Source: Gammaproteobacteria bacterium | Lineage (GTDB): Bacteria > Pseudomonadota > Gammaproteobacteria > UBA4575 | Assembly (NCBI GenBank): GCA_027297825.1 | Contig: JAPUHH010000161.1 | Span: 1 to 5,531, forward strand | Direction of reading: 5' to 3' | DNA length: 5,531 bases | Translations under genes and position numbers: made by a program | Part shown: positions 1-5,439 of the stretch, in pieces | How positions within the stretch are numbered: the stretch's first letter is position 1 | Layout of the letters: each line of letters opens with the position of its first letter | The notes under the pieces: model-generated | Told to the model about the DNA's origin: nothing | Database searches by the model: none | Seen by the model: only the letters and a program-made list of their open reading frames with translations

Positions 1-211
1 AAATATTATTGTATGACTTGATACTAAAGCAGACCTGGTCTCCTGCTCCTAACGCAAGGTCGCGTAAAGGATTGAATACAACTGAATTAGGCAGTCCTGC
101 GGATGGTAATGATGTGTTCGGTGAAGTAGAAGAGCTACTGCCTCCACCACAACCAGTAAAGCAAAACGCAAATGCCACAGATATTGCAAGTAATTTTATA
201 GTGGTTTTCAT
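1..211 (-). CDS. Partial lipoprotein with NPLRDL/CF-IK-Y domain (3' end cut by window edge)
   Basis: Seventy codons of a gene that runs off the left edge. The product starts MKTTIKLLAISVAFAFCFTG-C: a short basic n-region, a hydrophobic core, and a lipobox (FTGC) with Cys21 as the expected lipidation site. GGGSSSS and a Ser/Thr/Pro linker follow, as in many gammaproteobacterial lipoproteins. It should therefore be exported, diacylated and anchored in the membrane, probably the outer one because residue 22 is not Asp. The start is firm: GGAG at 222-219 lies 7 nt before the ATG. From residue 47 it reads NPLRDL, then GDQVCFSIKSY, which resembles the last strands of a fibronectin-III-like domain. 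The same signature sits at the same residue positions in the product of the gene just upstream (293-754), so the two are paralogs separated by 81 bp and may be co-transcribed. Function is unknown. Confidence 0.82.
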   Translation of the reverse strand, partial: MKTTIKLLAISVAFAFCFTGCGGGSSSSTSPNTSLPSAGLPNSVVFNPLRDLALGAGDQVCFSIKSYNNI

Positions 212-292
212 TTTCCAACTCCAATTAAAAAATGCTAACTAGAGTGAGTAATCCATTCTTTGCCTACTCAACATAGTGTTTTAGAGGTAAAA

Positions 293-754
293 CTATTTGT
301 TAAAAAATATTATACTATTTACTTTATGAGCAATTTTCATGTGGGAATGAAGCGTGTAATTTTTCTGCCAGAAGGTTGTTGCTAGGATATATAAAACATC
401 AGCCAGAAAGGTTTCCGTTTTTTTGGCAGAATCTCCAAAATATACCTGGTAACCAATTACAGAACTTGGGCCTTTTGCCCAAGCGAGCTTAAAGTTCTTT
501 GAATTTTTTCTATAGGTACATGCAGGCTTGGAGAATTTTGAAATCTCTGTATTTGAATAAGCTTTTATTCTGAAACAGATATAACCTTTGTCTATTCCAA
601 GATCACGTAGAGGATTTATGTTTACATGTATCTGGGAGCTCAATAGCCTATTTGATTTTGCCAGGCTATACGACGGGTTTATGAAGCCCGCAAGGCTAAT
701 AATTATAAATATATAAATTAAGTTTCGAGTAAATTTTACACATAAGCCAGGCAT
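293..754 (-). CDS. Small exported protein, paralog of the adjacent lipoprotein, FN3-like fragments
   Basis: Encodes 153 residues. The ATG at 754 lies 9 nt after AGGAG (768-764). A TTG one codon further upstream is a less likely start. Residues 11-32 form a signal-peptide-like hydrophobic segment ending SYSLA, where signal peptidase I could cut. Within it LAGF (residues 21-24) looks like a lipobox with Phe in place of Cys. Residues 47-52 are NPLRDL, followed by GYICFRIKAYSN and a second Cys (C60 and C79 could form a disulfide). This part resembles the final strands of a fibronectin-III fold and matches the neighbouring lipoprotein. Residues 88-120 (FKLAW...GYQVYFG...FLADV) resemble the opening strands of another such domain. 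The last 33 residues show no recognisable fold. The length and the incomplete second domain could mean a truncated or decaying gene. It lacks an assigned function; a surface or periplasmic adhesion or binding role is only a guess. Confidence 0.72.
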   Translation of the reverse strand: MPGLCVKFTRNLIYIFIIISLAGFINPSYSLAKSNRLLSSQIHVNINPLRDLGIDKGYICFRIKAYSNTEISKFSKPACTYRKNSKNFKLAWAKGPSSVIGYQVYFGDSAKKTETFLADVLYILATTFWQKNYTLHSHMKIAHKVNSIIFFNK

Positions 755-917
755 CAATTGATACTCCTAAAATTGATTTTGGATTTTGGTTTGTGATTGA
801 GAATTTGGAACTTATTAATCAGTAAGTTTAGTAGGGTATTAGAGTACTAGTGTTCGTATAGCTGCTATTGCCCAAAATTAATGAAAAATCAAAAGCTTAC
901 TATCTGTTCAAAATTGT

Positions 918-933
918 TGTGAACCCTATCACA
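918..933. promoter_or_regulatory. CRP/Vfr-type operator (TGTGA-N6-TCACA)
   Basis: The sequence TGTGA ACCCTA TCACA matches both half-sites of the cAMP receptor protein consensus exactly, with the correct 6-base spacer, and is flanked by T-rich sequence on its right. CRP and its homolog Vfr bind this pattern as dimers. Its centre is about 60 bases upstream of the start expected from the TATATT at 974-979, which is the class I activator position (as in lac). It is also about 171 bp upstream of the divergent gene that starts at 754, so either direction could be regulated. The site itself is clear; that it is used is inferred. Confidence 0.6.
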
Positions 934-973
934 TTTTTTGAGTAAAAATGGTGTTGTAAAAAATAAACGGTTG

Positions 974-979
974 TATATT
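974..979 (+). promoter_or_regulatory. Candidate CRP-dependent -10 element
   Basis: TATATT, preceded directly by TG, with no good -35 box at 17-18 bases upstream (GTGTTG or similar). A missing -35 is common at activator-dependent promoters, and the distance from the CRP-type palindrome fits class I activation. Transcription would start near 986 and give a leader of about 490 bases before the gene at 1478. AT-rich sequence yields such hexamers often, so this is weak without the operator. Confidence 0.35.
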
Positions 980-1317
980 CACGATAAGCTGTTAATGCTT
1001 CAAAATAGGTATTGGAAGTGAGTACTAAGTGAATTAAGAGATAATAATTGAATTTAAATTTTATTAATTCATAAGGTTATTGGATTAAGCTAAAGTAAGC
1101 CGAAAGATAAATTAAATATTCTAAGTAAATATAAGTGCTTTTAGCCTGGAAGTTAGCAATATTGTCGTAAGGCTGAGTTGCTATTTTGTAGTTCTCTAGA
1201 AGTTTTGCTTAGAAACTGGGAGAAAGGTTGGAGTGATTTGCGGGTCGAAGTTTATCCAAGATTAAGATATCTCGTTATATGGGCTAATTAATTTGGACTG
1301 GACTGAGGTTGGTATGG

Positions 1318-1440
1318 ATGATTTTTGATAGATTTGTCTTGCGATGGTTATATGTAAAATCGCTAGTCCCTCACACTTTGCTCAATAACTCTCTGATACG
1401 CTATATATTTAGTCACATTAAAATAAAATATAACTCTTAG
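1318..1440 (+). CDS. Possible small protein, 40 aa, upstream of the sugar-phosphate transferase
   Basis: An ATG at 1318 is preceded by TGAGG (GAGG at 1305-1308, spacing 9 nt) and opens 40 codons ending in TAG at 1438-1440, 37 bases before the next gene. The predicted peptide begins MIFDRFVLRWLYVKSL and ends IKIKYNS. It is basic (three Arg and three Lys against one Asp) and rich in Leu, Ile, Phe and Tyr, so it could be an amphipathic, membrane-associated peptide. A small gene or leader peptide coupled to the downstream gene are both possible. The region is AT-rich and the frame could be open by chance. I recognise no family. Confidence 0.25.
   Translation: MIFDRFVLRWLYVKSLVPHTLLNNSLIRYIFSHIKIKYNS
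1378..1407 (+). promoter_or_regulatory. Weak sigma70-like promoter candidate before the transferase gene
   Basis: TTGCTC (1378-1383) and TATATA (1402-1407) are separated by 18 bases. Transcription would start near 1414 and give a leader of about 64 nt before the GTG at 1478. The match to consensus is partial (three of six at -35), and the element lies inside the possible 40-codon frame. Confidence 0.3.
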
Positions 1441-1477
1441 CTGAGTCATACAGATGAAGGATATTTGAGGGCACGAA

Positions 1478-2914
1478 GTGGTAGAAAGGTCGCAATCAAT
1501 TCCTATAATTTCAAACGGATATTTTACCCGCACCTTGACTTTTGGTCTGGTTAAACTATGGAGTTGGCTGACACCTCCTTTAGTTGCGGTGGCAACATTG
1601 CTGTTGGCATTGGCTTTATTTGATATTCCAATGAGGGATGAATATCAGAATTTAGCGGTTATCGCATTTATAGTTGCTTTTTTTATATTCCGCGAAGTTG
1701 AATCCGCTCGGCCGCGAGATGCAAGCGGTTATAAAATAAATATTGGCAACCTTTTGTTTTCATGGGCTCTGATTGTTGGAATTTTGCTCTTAATTGGCTA
1801 TGCGACAAAATCTTCACATACTTATTCCCGGGCTGCATTATTCACCTGGTTTGCAATTACACCATTGCCGTTACTTATGTCGCAACTAGCATTAAATCGT
1901 CTCAATATTGCCTTAGTTCAAAGCACTGGGAATGCTAGAAAAGTAGTGGTGGCGGGTGTGACTGAACTTAGCCAACGATTAGTTAACCAATTTGTGCAAG
2001 ATCCAAATCTCGCGATGGAGTTTACTGGTTATTTCGAAGATCGAAGTCCGGAACGAATTGGTCCATTGGAACATGGTAGAGTTCTTGGCAAGATTAGTGG
2101 CCTGCCAGATTATGTCAGCAATAACAATATCGATGTAATTTATATCACTTTGCCAATCCGCAATTTAGATCGTACTAAACAGCTATTAAAGCAGTTGCAC
2201 GACACAACCGCATCAATTTATTACGTCCCAGATGTATTTGTTTTTGATCTGATACAAGCGCGTACCTACAATATTAATGGTATACCGGCCGTGGCTTTAT
2301 GTGAAACCCCTTTTGTTGGAGTTTCAGGATTATTAAAGAACATTAGTGATTTTGTCTTGGCTAGTATCGCCGTAATATTAACTGCACCTTTGATGCTTGC
2401 TATAGCATTGGCGGTAAAATTCACCTCTAGAGGTCCAGTCATTTTCAAACAACACCGCTATGGGCTAGATGGGCACCAGATCTGTGTATATAAATTTCGC
2501 ACGATGTTTGTCTGTGAAAATTCCGACGATGATATATCTCAAGCAACACGAGACGATCCTCGCATTACGCCATTCGGTGTATTTCTACGTCGATATTCAT
2601 TAGATGAGCTGCCTCAGTTTTTCAACGTTTTGCAAGGCCGAATGAGTGTAGTAGGCCCAAGACCCCATGCAGTTGCTCACAATGAAATGTATAGAAAGCT
2701 TATTGAAGGCTACATGATTCGGCATAAAGTATTACCTGGCATCACAGGTTTGGCCCAGGTGAGTGGCATGCGTGGTGGAACAAGTAAAGTTGAACAGATG
2801 GAAAAACGAATTGAATTTGACCTTGATTATCTAAGGCATTGGTCGTTGCAACTTGATATACAAATTATATTTAAGACGATTATGACTGTTTTAAATAGCA
2901 AGAATGCCTATTAG
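1478..2914 (+). CDS. Undecaprenyl-phosphate hexose-1-phosphate transferase, WcaJ-type
   Basis: This 478-residue inner-membrane enzyme is expected to transfer a hexose-1-phosphate (glucose-1-P from UDP-glucose in WcaJ) onto undecaprenyl phosphate, the first committed step of exopolysaccharide or capsule repeat-unit synthesis. Order of parts: four hydrophobic segments (about 29-49, 58-73, 89-108, 119-137); a Rossmann-like region (about 153-258, starting RKVVVAG); a membrane-inserted hydrophobic helix (about 287-312); and the catalytic bacterial sugar transferase domain to the end. Family motifs seen are SRGPVIFKQHRYG (317-329), YKFRTM (338-343), RRYSLDELPQ with the catalytic Asp-Glu at 376-377, MSVVGPRP (389-396), LPGITGLAQVSG (419-430) and the typical C-terminal KNAY. 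Length is normal and nothing is broken. The start is GTG, with GAGG (1467-1470) 7 nt before it. No other glycan genes lie beside it. The sugar (glucose or galactose) cannot be settled from the sequence. Confidence 0.92.
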   Translation: MVERSQSIPIISNGYFTRTLTFGLVKLWSWLTPPLVAVATLLLALALFDIPMRDEYQNLAVIAFIVAFFIFREVESARPRDASGYKINIGNLLFSWALIVGILLLIGYATKSSHTYSRAALFTWFAITPLPLLMSQLALNRLNIALVQSTGNARKVVVAGVTELSQRLVNQFVQDPNLAMEFTGYFEDRSPERIGPLEHGRVLGKISGLPDYVSNNNIDVIYITLPIRNLDRTKQLLKQLHDTTASIYYVPDVFVFDLIQARTYNINGIPAVALCETPFVGVSGLLKNISDFVLASIAVILTAPLMLAIALAVKFTSRGPVIFKQHRYGLDGHQICVYKFRTMFVCENSDDDISQATRDDPRITPFGVFLRRYSLDELPQFFNVLQGRMSVVGPRPHAVAHNEMYRKLIEGYMIRHKVLPGITGLAQVSGMRGGTSKVEQMEKRIEFDLDYLRHWSLQLDIQIIFKTIMTVLNSKNAY

Positions 2915-3009
2915 CTTTGTTTTATTGAGAATTGAAAAGATCTTATCTTTATGAATTTAATTAAAAAATAATATTCAACTCTCTCAAAGTTGTGGTACTC
3001 ATTATTCTG

Positions 3010-3015
3010 TATAAT
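3010..3015 (+). promoter_or_regulatory. Perfect TATAAT -10 element before the DUF6580 gene
   Basis: TATAAT preceded by TG. The -35 position at 17 bases upstream reads AAGTTG, a poor match. Transcription would begin near 3022, giving a leader of about 19 nt to the ATG at 3041 and ruling out use of the ATG at 3014, which overlaps the hexamer. The 126-base gap after the transferase gene shows only a weak AAAGAT/ATCTTT hairpin (2936-2950) without a U-tract, so read-through from upstream is also possible. Confidence 0.35.
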
Positions 3016-3040
3016 GTCTATTACTATGACTCTAAGTAAA

Positions 3041-3547
3041 ATGAACCCGGCCTGGGTAATAGGTGTGATTATACTATTAGCGATGTTTCGCTTAGTGCCG
3101 CACCCTCCAAATGCCACTCCTATTGCGGCGATGGCACTATTCTCTGGAGCAGTATTTTCAAATCGTGCATTAGCTTATTTGGTGCCGCTGGCTGCGATGT
3201 GGCTCAGTGATTTAGTGCTTGGGCTACATGCTACAATTTGGTATGTGTATGCAGGGGTTGCAATAACCGTACTCATTGGCAGTGCGTTACAAAACATCAC
3301 CATATTTAGAGTTGGCGCTGTCGCTTTTCTTGCTTCTATAGTATTTTATTTGCTGACGAACTTTGGTGCGTGGCTGCACCATGATATGTATCCGCAAAAT
3401 GCGACGGGTCTATTGCAGGCCTATGTTGCTGGGTTACCATTTTTGCGCAATGCATTGCTTGCGAATCTAATGTTTGCGTATTTAGTCTTTTATGGGTTGG
3501 CTTGGCTTAAATCCGTATTTTCTTCTTCAAGAAGTATTCCAAACTAA
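3041..3547 (+). CDS. DUF6580-family multi-pass inner-membrane protein
   Basis: From the chosen ATG the product is 168 residues and almost wholly hydrophobic, with about five or six membrane segments (roughly 3-17, 26-39, 43-60, 64-82, 92-108, 137-156). Features I associate with the DUF6580 family are FRLVPHPPNATPIAA right after the first helix (16-30), SDLVLGLH (56-63), LTNFGAWL (105-112) and GLLQAYVAGLPFLRN (123-137). The family is of unknown function. Its layout recalls substrate-binding subunits of ECF-type transporters, so a transport role is possible but unproven. The start is uncertain: in-frame TTG 2990, ATG 3014 and ATG 3026 also exist, and none has a good ribosome binding site. The ATG at 3041 fits best with the TATAAT at 3010 and places one helix before the first conserved motif. 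It follows the sugar-phosphate transferase gene on the same strand, but no functional link is evident. Confidence 0.82.
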   Translation: MNPAWVIGVIILLAMFRLVPHPPNATPIAAMALFSGAVFSNRALAYLVPLAAMWLSDLVLGLHATIWYVYAGVAITVLIGSALQNITIFRVGAVAFLASIVFYLLTNFGAWLHHDMYPQNATGLLQAYVAGLPFLRNALLANLMFAYLVFYGLAWLKSVFSSSRSIPN

Positions 3548-3777
3548 AATCATCTAGAACTTTGATTTGTGAATGGCTGTCATTAACAATTAGCCGTGAA
3601 ATGCGTGTTTAGTCACAAAAAATTAATGCATATTTATTTACAGTTTAATTTAACTACTTAAGCAGTTTGAGTGTTATAGCTCATCTCCTGGCATGGATGC
3701 CTTAACCCATGGTTGAGAAATTAATCATGGGTTTTTTAATGCCCGAAATGTCCTATTTTGAGAAAAGTAAAAGGCGC
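3548..3777. other. Convergent intergenic region
   Basis: About 230 bases between the ends of two converging genes. Apart from the small hairpin at 3690-3701 and the terminator, nothing is recognised. The 3'-proximal position and the paired hairpins ending in a U-tract would allow a small RNA derived from the end of the DUF6580 transcript, but no internal promoter is convincing. Confidence 0.5.
3704..3737 (+). terminator. Rho-independent terminator
   Basis: AACCCATG (3704-3711) pairs with CATGGGTT (3726-3733). Three further inner pairs (one G-U) are possible, leaving a short loop, and a run of six T ends the element at 3737. It is oriented to stop plus-strand transcription coming from the DUF6580 gene, whose stop codon is 156 bases upstream. 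In the other direction the stem is followed only by TTAAGG, so it would terminate hvfC transcripts poorly. A 4-bp hairpin, GGCA-TGGA-TGCC (3690-3701), stands directly before it. Confidence 0.8.
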
Positions 3778-4548
3778 CTAAGGAAGTATTGTGCCTAACA
3801 AAATATTATTAACATGCAATTGCTTGAGTGTTTGTGCGCCACCTTTGTAGACAGCATCTGGATTTGGATGCTGTAAAGTCGCGACAACTTCGTCTAATAA
3901 TTGTTGACCGGTTTTTGAGTTTTCGCTGTTTATTAATCCGATCAACATTGCAGTAATAGGGTTTAGCTCCATAAAACCAACTTGATCCTGTTTATTTCTA
4001 TAAATCATGAGAAAAGTGGGTTGTTCGCTTGCTTGTTCGGGCTGAAAGCTAGGTTTTATTTTATGCACCGGATACTGATAGCTATACATTTGCGCGAGCG
4101 GCGATAGCACGGGTACTCCTTTAAGTAGATCACCTTTCGGATTTATCGTGCTCATATCTGGCTCAATATCAGAAAAGGTTAGATAAATTTCAATCCACTC
4201 ATAATGAGCTAATTCTTTGATAAAAATTGGGTCTTCAGCATGAGGTTCGCGCTCTTGTTGAAGGTAGGTAAGAAATTCGCGTGAGATATCTTTAAAGTAG
4301 GGTGATGTAGATTGATGATTTGCAAAGAAGTCTCGCACCATCTTATGCCAGTTTTCATCGTTATAGAGCTTGCGTAATACCGGGAAGGCATTAGCAATAA
4401 AAGTTTGAATGTTGCGGTAGAAAAGACCACGATATATCTCCATACGCCGGTCTTCGATATCATTGGGAGCACTGGCGTGATCCGGATCTCTTAAATGAGC
4501 AGCGAACTCGTATTGAATATTTTTAAATGCAGTGTTTTTAGTAGTCAT
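3778..4548 (-). CDS. hvfC: HvfC/BufC-family partner protein (DUF2063) of MNIO peptide maturase
   Basis: A 256-residue protein of usual family length. The N-terminal region (about 10-98) is the DUF2063 domain, once annotated as a putative DNA-binding domain. Visible hallmarks are QYEFAAHLRDP, RRMEIYRGLFYRNI (34-47), a helix with AFPVLRKLY (54-62), W67 in NDENWHKMVRDFF (63-75), and the SPYFKDISREFLTYL stretch (82-96). A middle segment ELAHYEWIEIYL (112-123) and a mixed C-terminal part with FLMIYRN...VGFMELNP (179-197) follow. In characterised Hvf and Buf systems this protein forms a complex with the MNIO enzyme and helps present the precursor peptide. It lies 12 bases after the hvfB stop on the same strand. 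No Shine-Dalgarno sequence is visible before its ATG, so translational coupling to hvfB is likely. No DoxX-like hvfD gene follows; a convergent gene comes next. Confidence 0.88.
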   Translation of the reverse strand: MTTKNTAFKNIQYEFAAHLRDPDHASAPNDIEDRRMEIYRGLFYRNIQTFIANAFPVLRKLYNDENWHKMVRDFFANHQSTSPYFKDISREFLTYLQQEREPHAEDPIFIKELAHYEWIEIYLTFSDIEPDMSTINPKGDLLKGVPVLSPLAQMYSYQYPVHKIKPSFQPEQASEQPTFLMIYRNKQDQVGFMELNPITAMLIGLINSENSKTGQQLLDEVVATLQHPNPDAVYKGGAQTLKQLHVNNILLGTILP

Positions 4549-4560
4549 TTGAATAGCAAG

Positions 4561-5439
4561 TTAGCTTACTTTTGCTAGCGGTGTAGAAGCCGTATCCCAT
4601 TTTTCTTGCCACTTATTTTGTAAGTTGCGAATGGTATGTACTTCTTTCATGAGCACATTGAGTGGTGGGAAGTTAAAGTCTCTTTCTAATAAGGTGGGAA
4701 ATACACCAAACAATTCATAGGCTCTGTCTAATAAGTCCCATACTGGATCGATAACGTCTGCTCCATGCGTGTCGACAATTAAATCTTCAGCTTCATTGTA
4801 GTGTCCTGCAACATGACAATAAGCAATGCGTTCATTAGGCAAGGATTGTAAAAAATCAAATGGATCGTAGCGATGGTTTACGGAATTAACATAGATGTTA
4901 TTAACATCCAATAATAAATCGCAGTCCGCTTCTTCTAGCACAGCGTTGATAAAAATTATTTCGTCCATTTCTTGTCCAGGCGCGGCGTAATACGAAACAT
5001 TTTCTACTGCAATTCTTCTTTCTAATATTTCTTGTACACGTCTGATTCTACTGGCGACGTAGCGCACAGCTTCTTCAGTAAACGGAATGGGCATTAGGTC
5101 ATACAGATGTCCACTGTCAGAGCAGTAACTTAAGTGTTCACTGTAATAGCGAATGTTAAAGTCATCTAAAAACTTTTTTACATCCTGAACAAAGGTTTCA
5201 TCAAGTGGAGCAGGGCTGCCTAGTGACAAAGACAAACCATGTGTGATAAAAGGAACTTGCTCAGTAAATGCGCGAAAGCGTTTACCTAATTTCCCACCTA
5301 TGCCAATCCAGTTTTCTGGCGCAACTTCCATAAAATCAACGCCAGCTGGAAAATTTTCTTCTAGCTCATCTAAAAGATCGCGGCGCAAACCTAGACCTGA
5401 TCCAGTCACGGAGTAAGATTTTTGTGGTTTTGTATCCAT
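4561..5439 (-). CDS. hvfB: HvfB-family MNIO peptide-modifying enzyme (DUF692/UPF0276)
   Basis: This 292-residue protein belongs to the multinuclear non-heme iron-dependent oxidative enzymes. They act in the cytoplasm on Cys residues of ribosomal precursor peptides, producing copper-binding or thiol-derived heterocycles. Family landmarks in order are GSGLGLRRDLL (13-23), VDFMEVAPENWIGIGGKLGKR (34-54), THGLSLSLG (66-74), YYSEHLSYC (98-106), LMPIPFTEEAV (115-125), AVENVSYYAAPGQE (144-157), LLLDVNNIYVNSVNH (175-189), CHVAGH (208-213), VDTHGADVIDPVW (222-234) and LLERDFNFPP (250-259). The expected metal-ligand type residues (His67, His102, Glu146, Asp178, Asn181, His209, Asp223, His225, Glu252) are all present, so it should be active. 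The wording of these motifs is closer to HvfB than to BufB or MbnB; this is recognition, not a search. The best ribosome binding site, AAGGA (5457-5453), is 13 nt from the ATG, which is long. hvfC follows at 12 bases. Confidence 0.92.
   Translation of the reverse strand: MDTKPQKSYSVTGSGLGLRRDLLDELEENFPAGVDFMEVAPENWIGIGGKLGKRFRAFTEQVPFITHGLSLSLGSPAPLDETFVQDVKKFLDDFNIRYYSEHLSYCSDSGHLYDLMPIPFTEEAVRYVASRIRRVQEILERRIAVENVSYYAAPGQEMDEIIFINAVLEEADCDLLLDVNNIYVNSVNHRYDPFDFLQSLPNERIAYCHVAGHYNEAEDLIVDTHGADVIDPVWDLLDRAYELFGVFPTLLERDFNFPPLNVLMKEVHTIRNLQNKWQEKWDTASTPLAKVS

Larger units (their letters stand above)
755..1477. other. Long AT-rich divergent intergenic region
   Basis: About 720 bases between two divergently oriented genes. 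No reading frame of 60 codons or more was found, and no remnant of the neighbouring NPLRDL family was recognised. Elements that can be pointed to are a CRP-type palindrome at 918-933, a -10-like TATATT at 974-979, interleaved inverted repeats at 1141-1183, a possible 40-codon gene at 1318-1440, and a second weak promoter candidate at 1378-1407. The length suggests a long leader or an unannotated RNA. Simple decayed sequence is equally possible. Confidence 0.6.

Noticed and set aside
9..242. Plus-strand open frame of 77 codons
   Set aside because: It is antisense to the lipoprotein gene, whose signal peptide, lipobox, ribosome binding site and paralogy are convincing.
245..270. TGAGTA/TACTCA inverted repeat between the two paralog genes
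   Set aside because: The stem has only 6 pairs, the loop is 14 bases, and the T-run on the minus strand starts too far from it, so it is not a convincing terminator.
906..924. GTTCA-N9-TGAAC inverted repeat overlapping the CRP-type site
   Set aside because: The arms are short and match no regulator that I can name; the overlapping TGTGA-N6-TCACA explains the region better.
2266..2448. Minus-strand open frame of 60 codons
   Set aside because: It lies wholly inside the strongly supported sugar-phosphate transferase gene on the other strand and shows no family features.
2911..3117. Minus-strand open frame of 68 codons
   Set aside because: It overlaps the start of the conserved DUF6580 gene, including its HPPN motif, and has no recognisable features.
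3772..3779. AGGCGCCT palindrome at the hvfC stop codon, followed by T residues on the minus strand
   Set aside because: It is a perfect palindrome without a loop and cannot form a terminator hairpin of useful length.
4209..4472. Second minus-strand frame of 87 codons inside hvfC
   Set aside because: It is a shifted frame of the clearly coding hvfC sequence.
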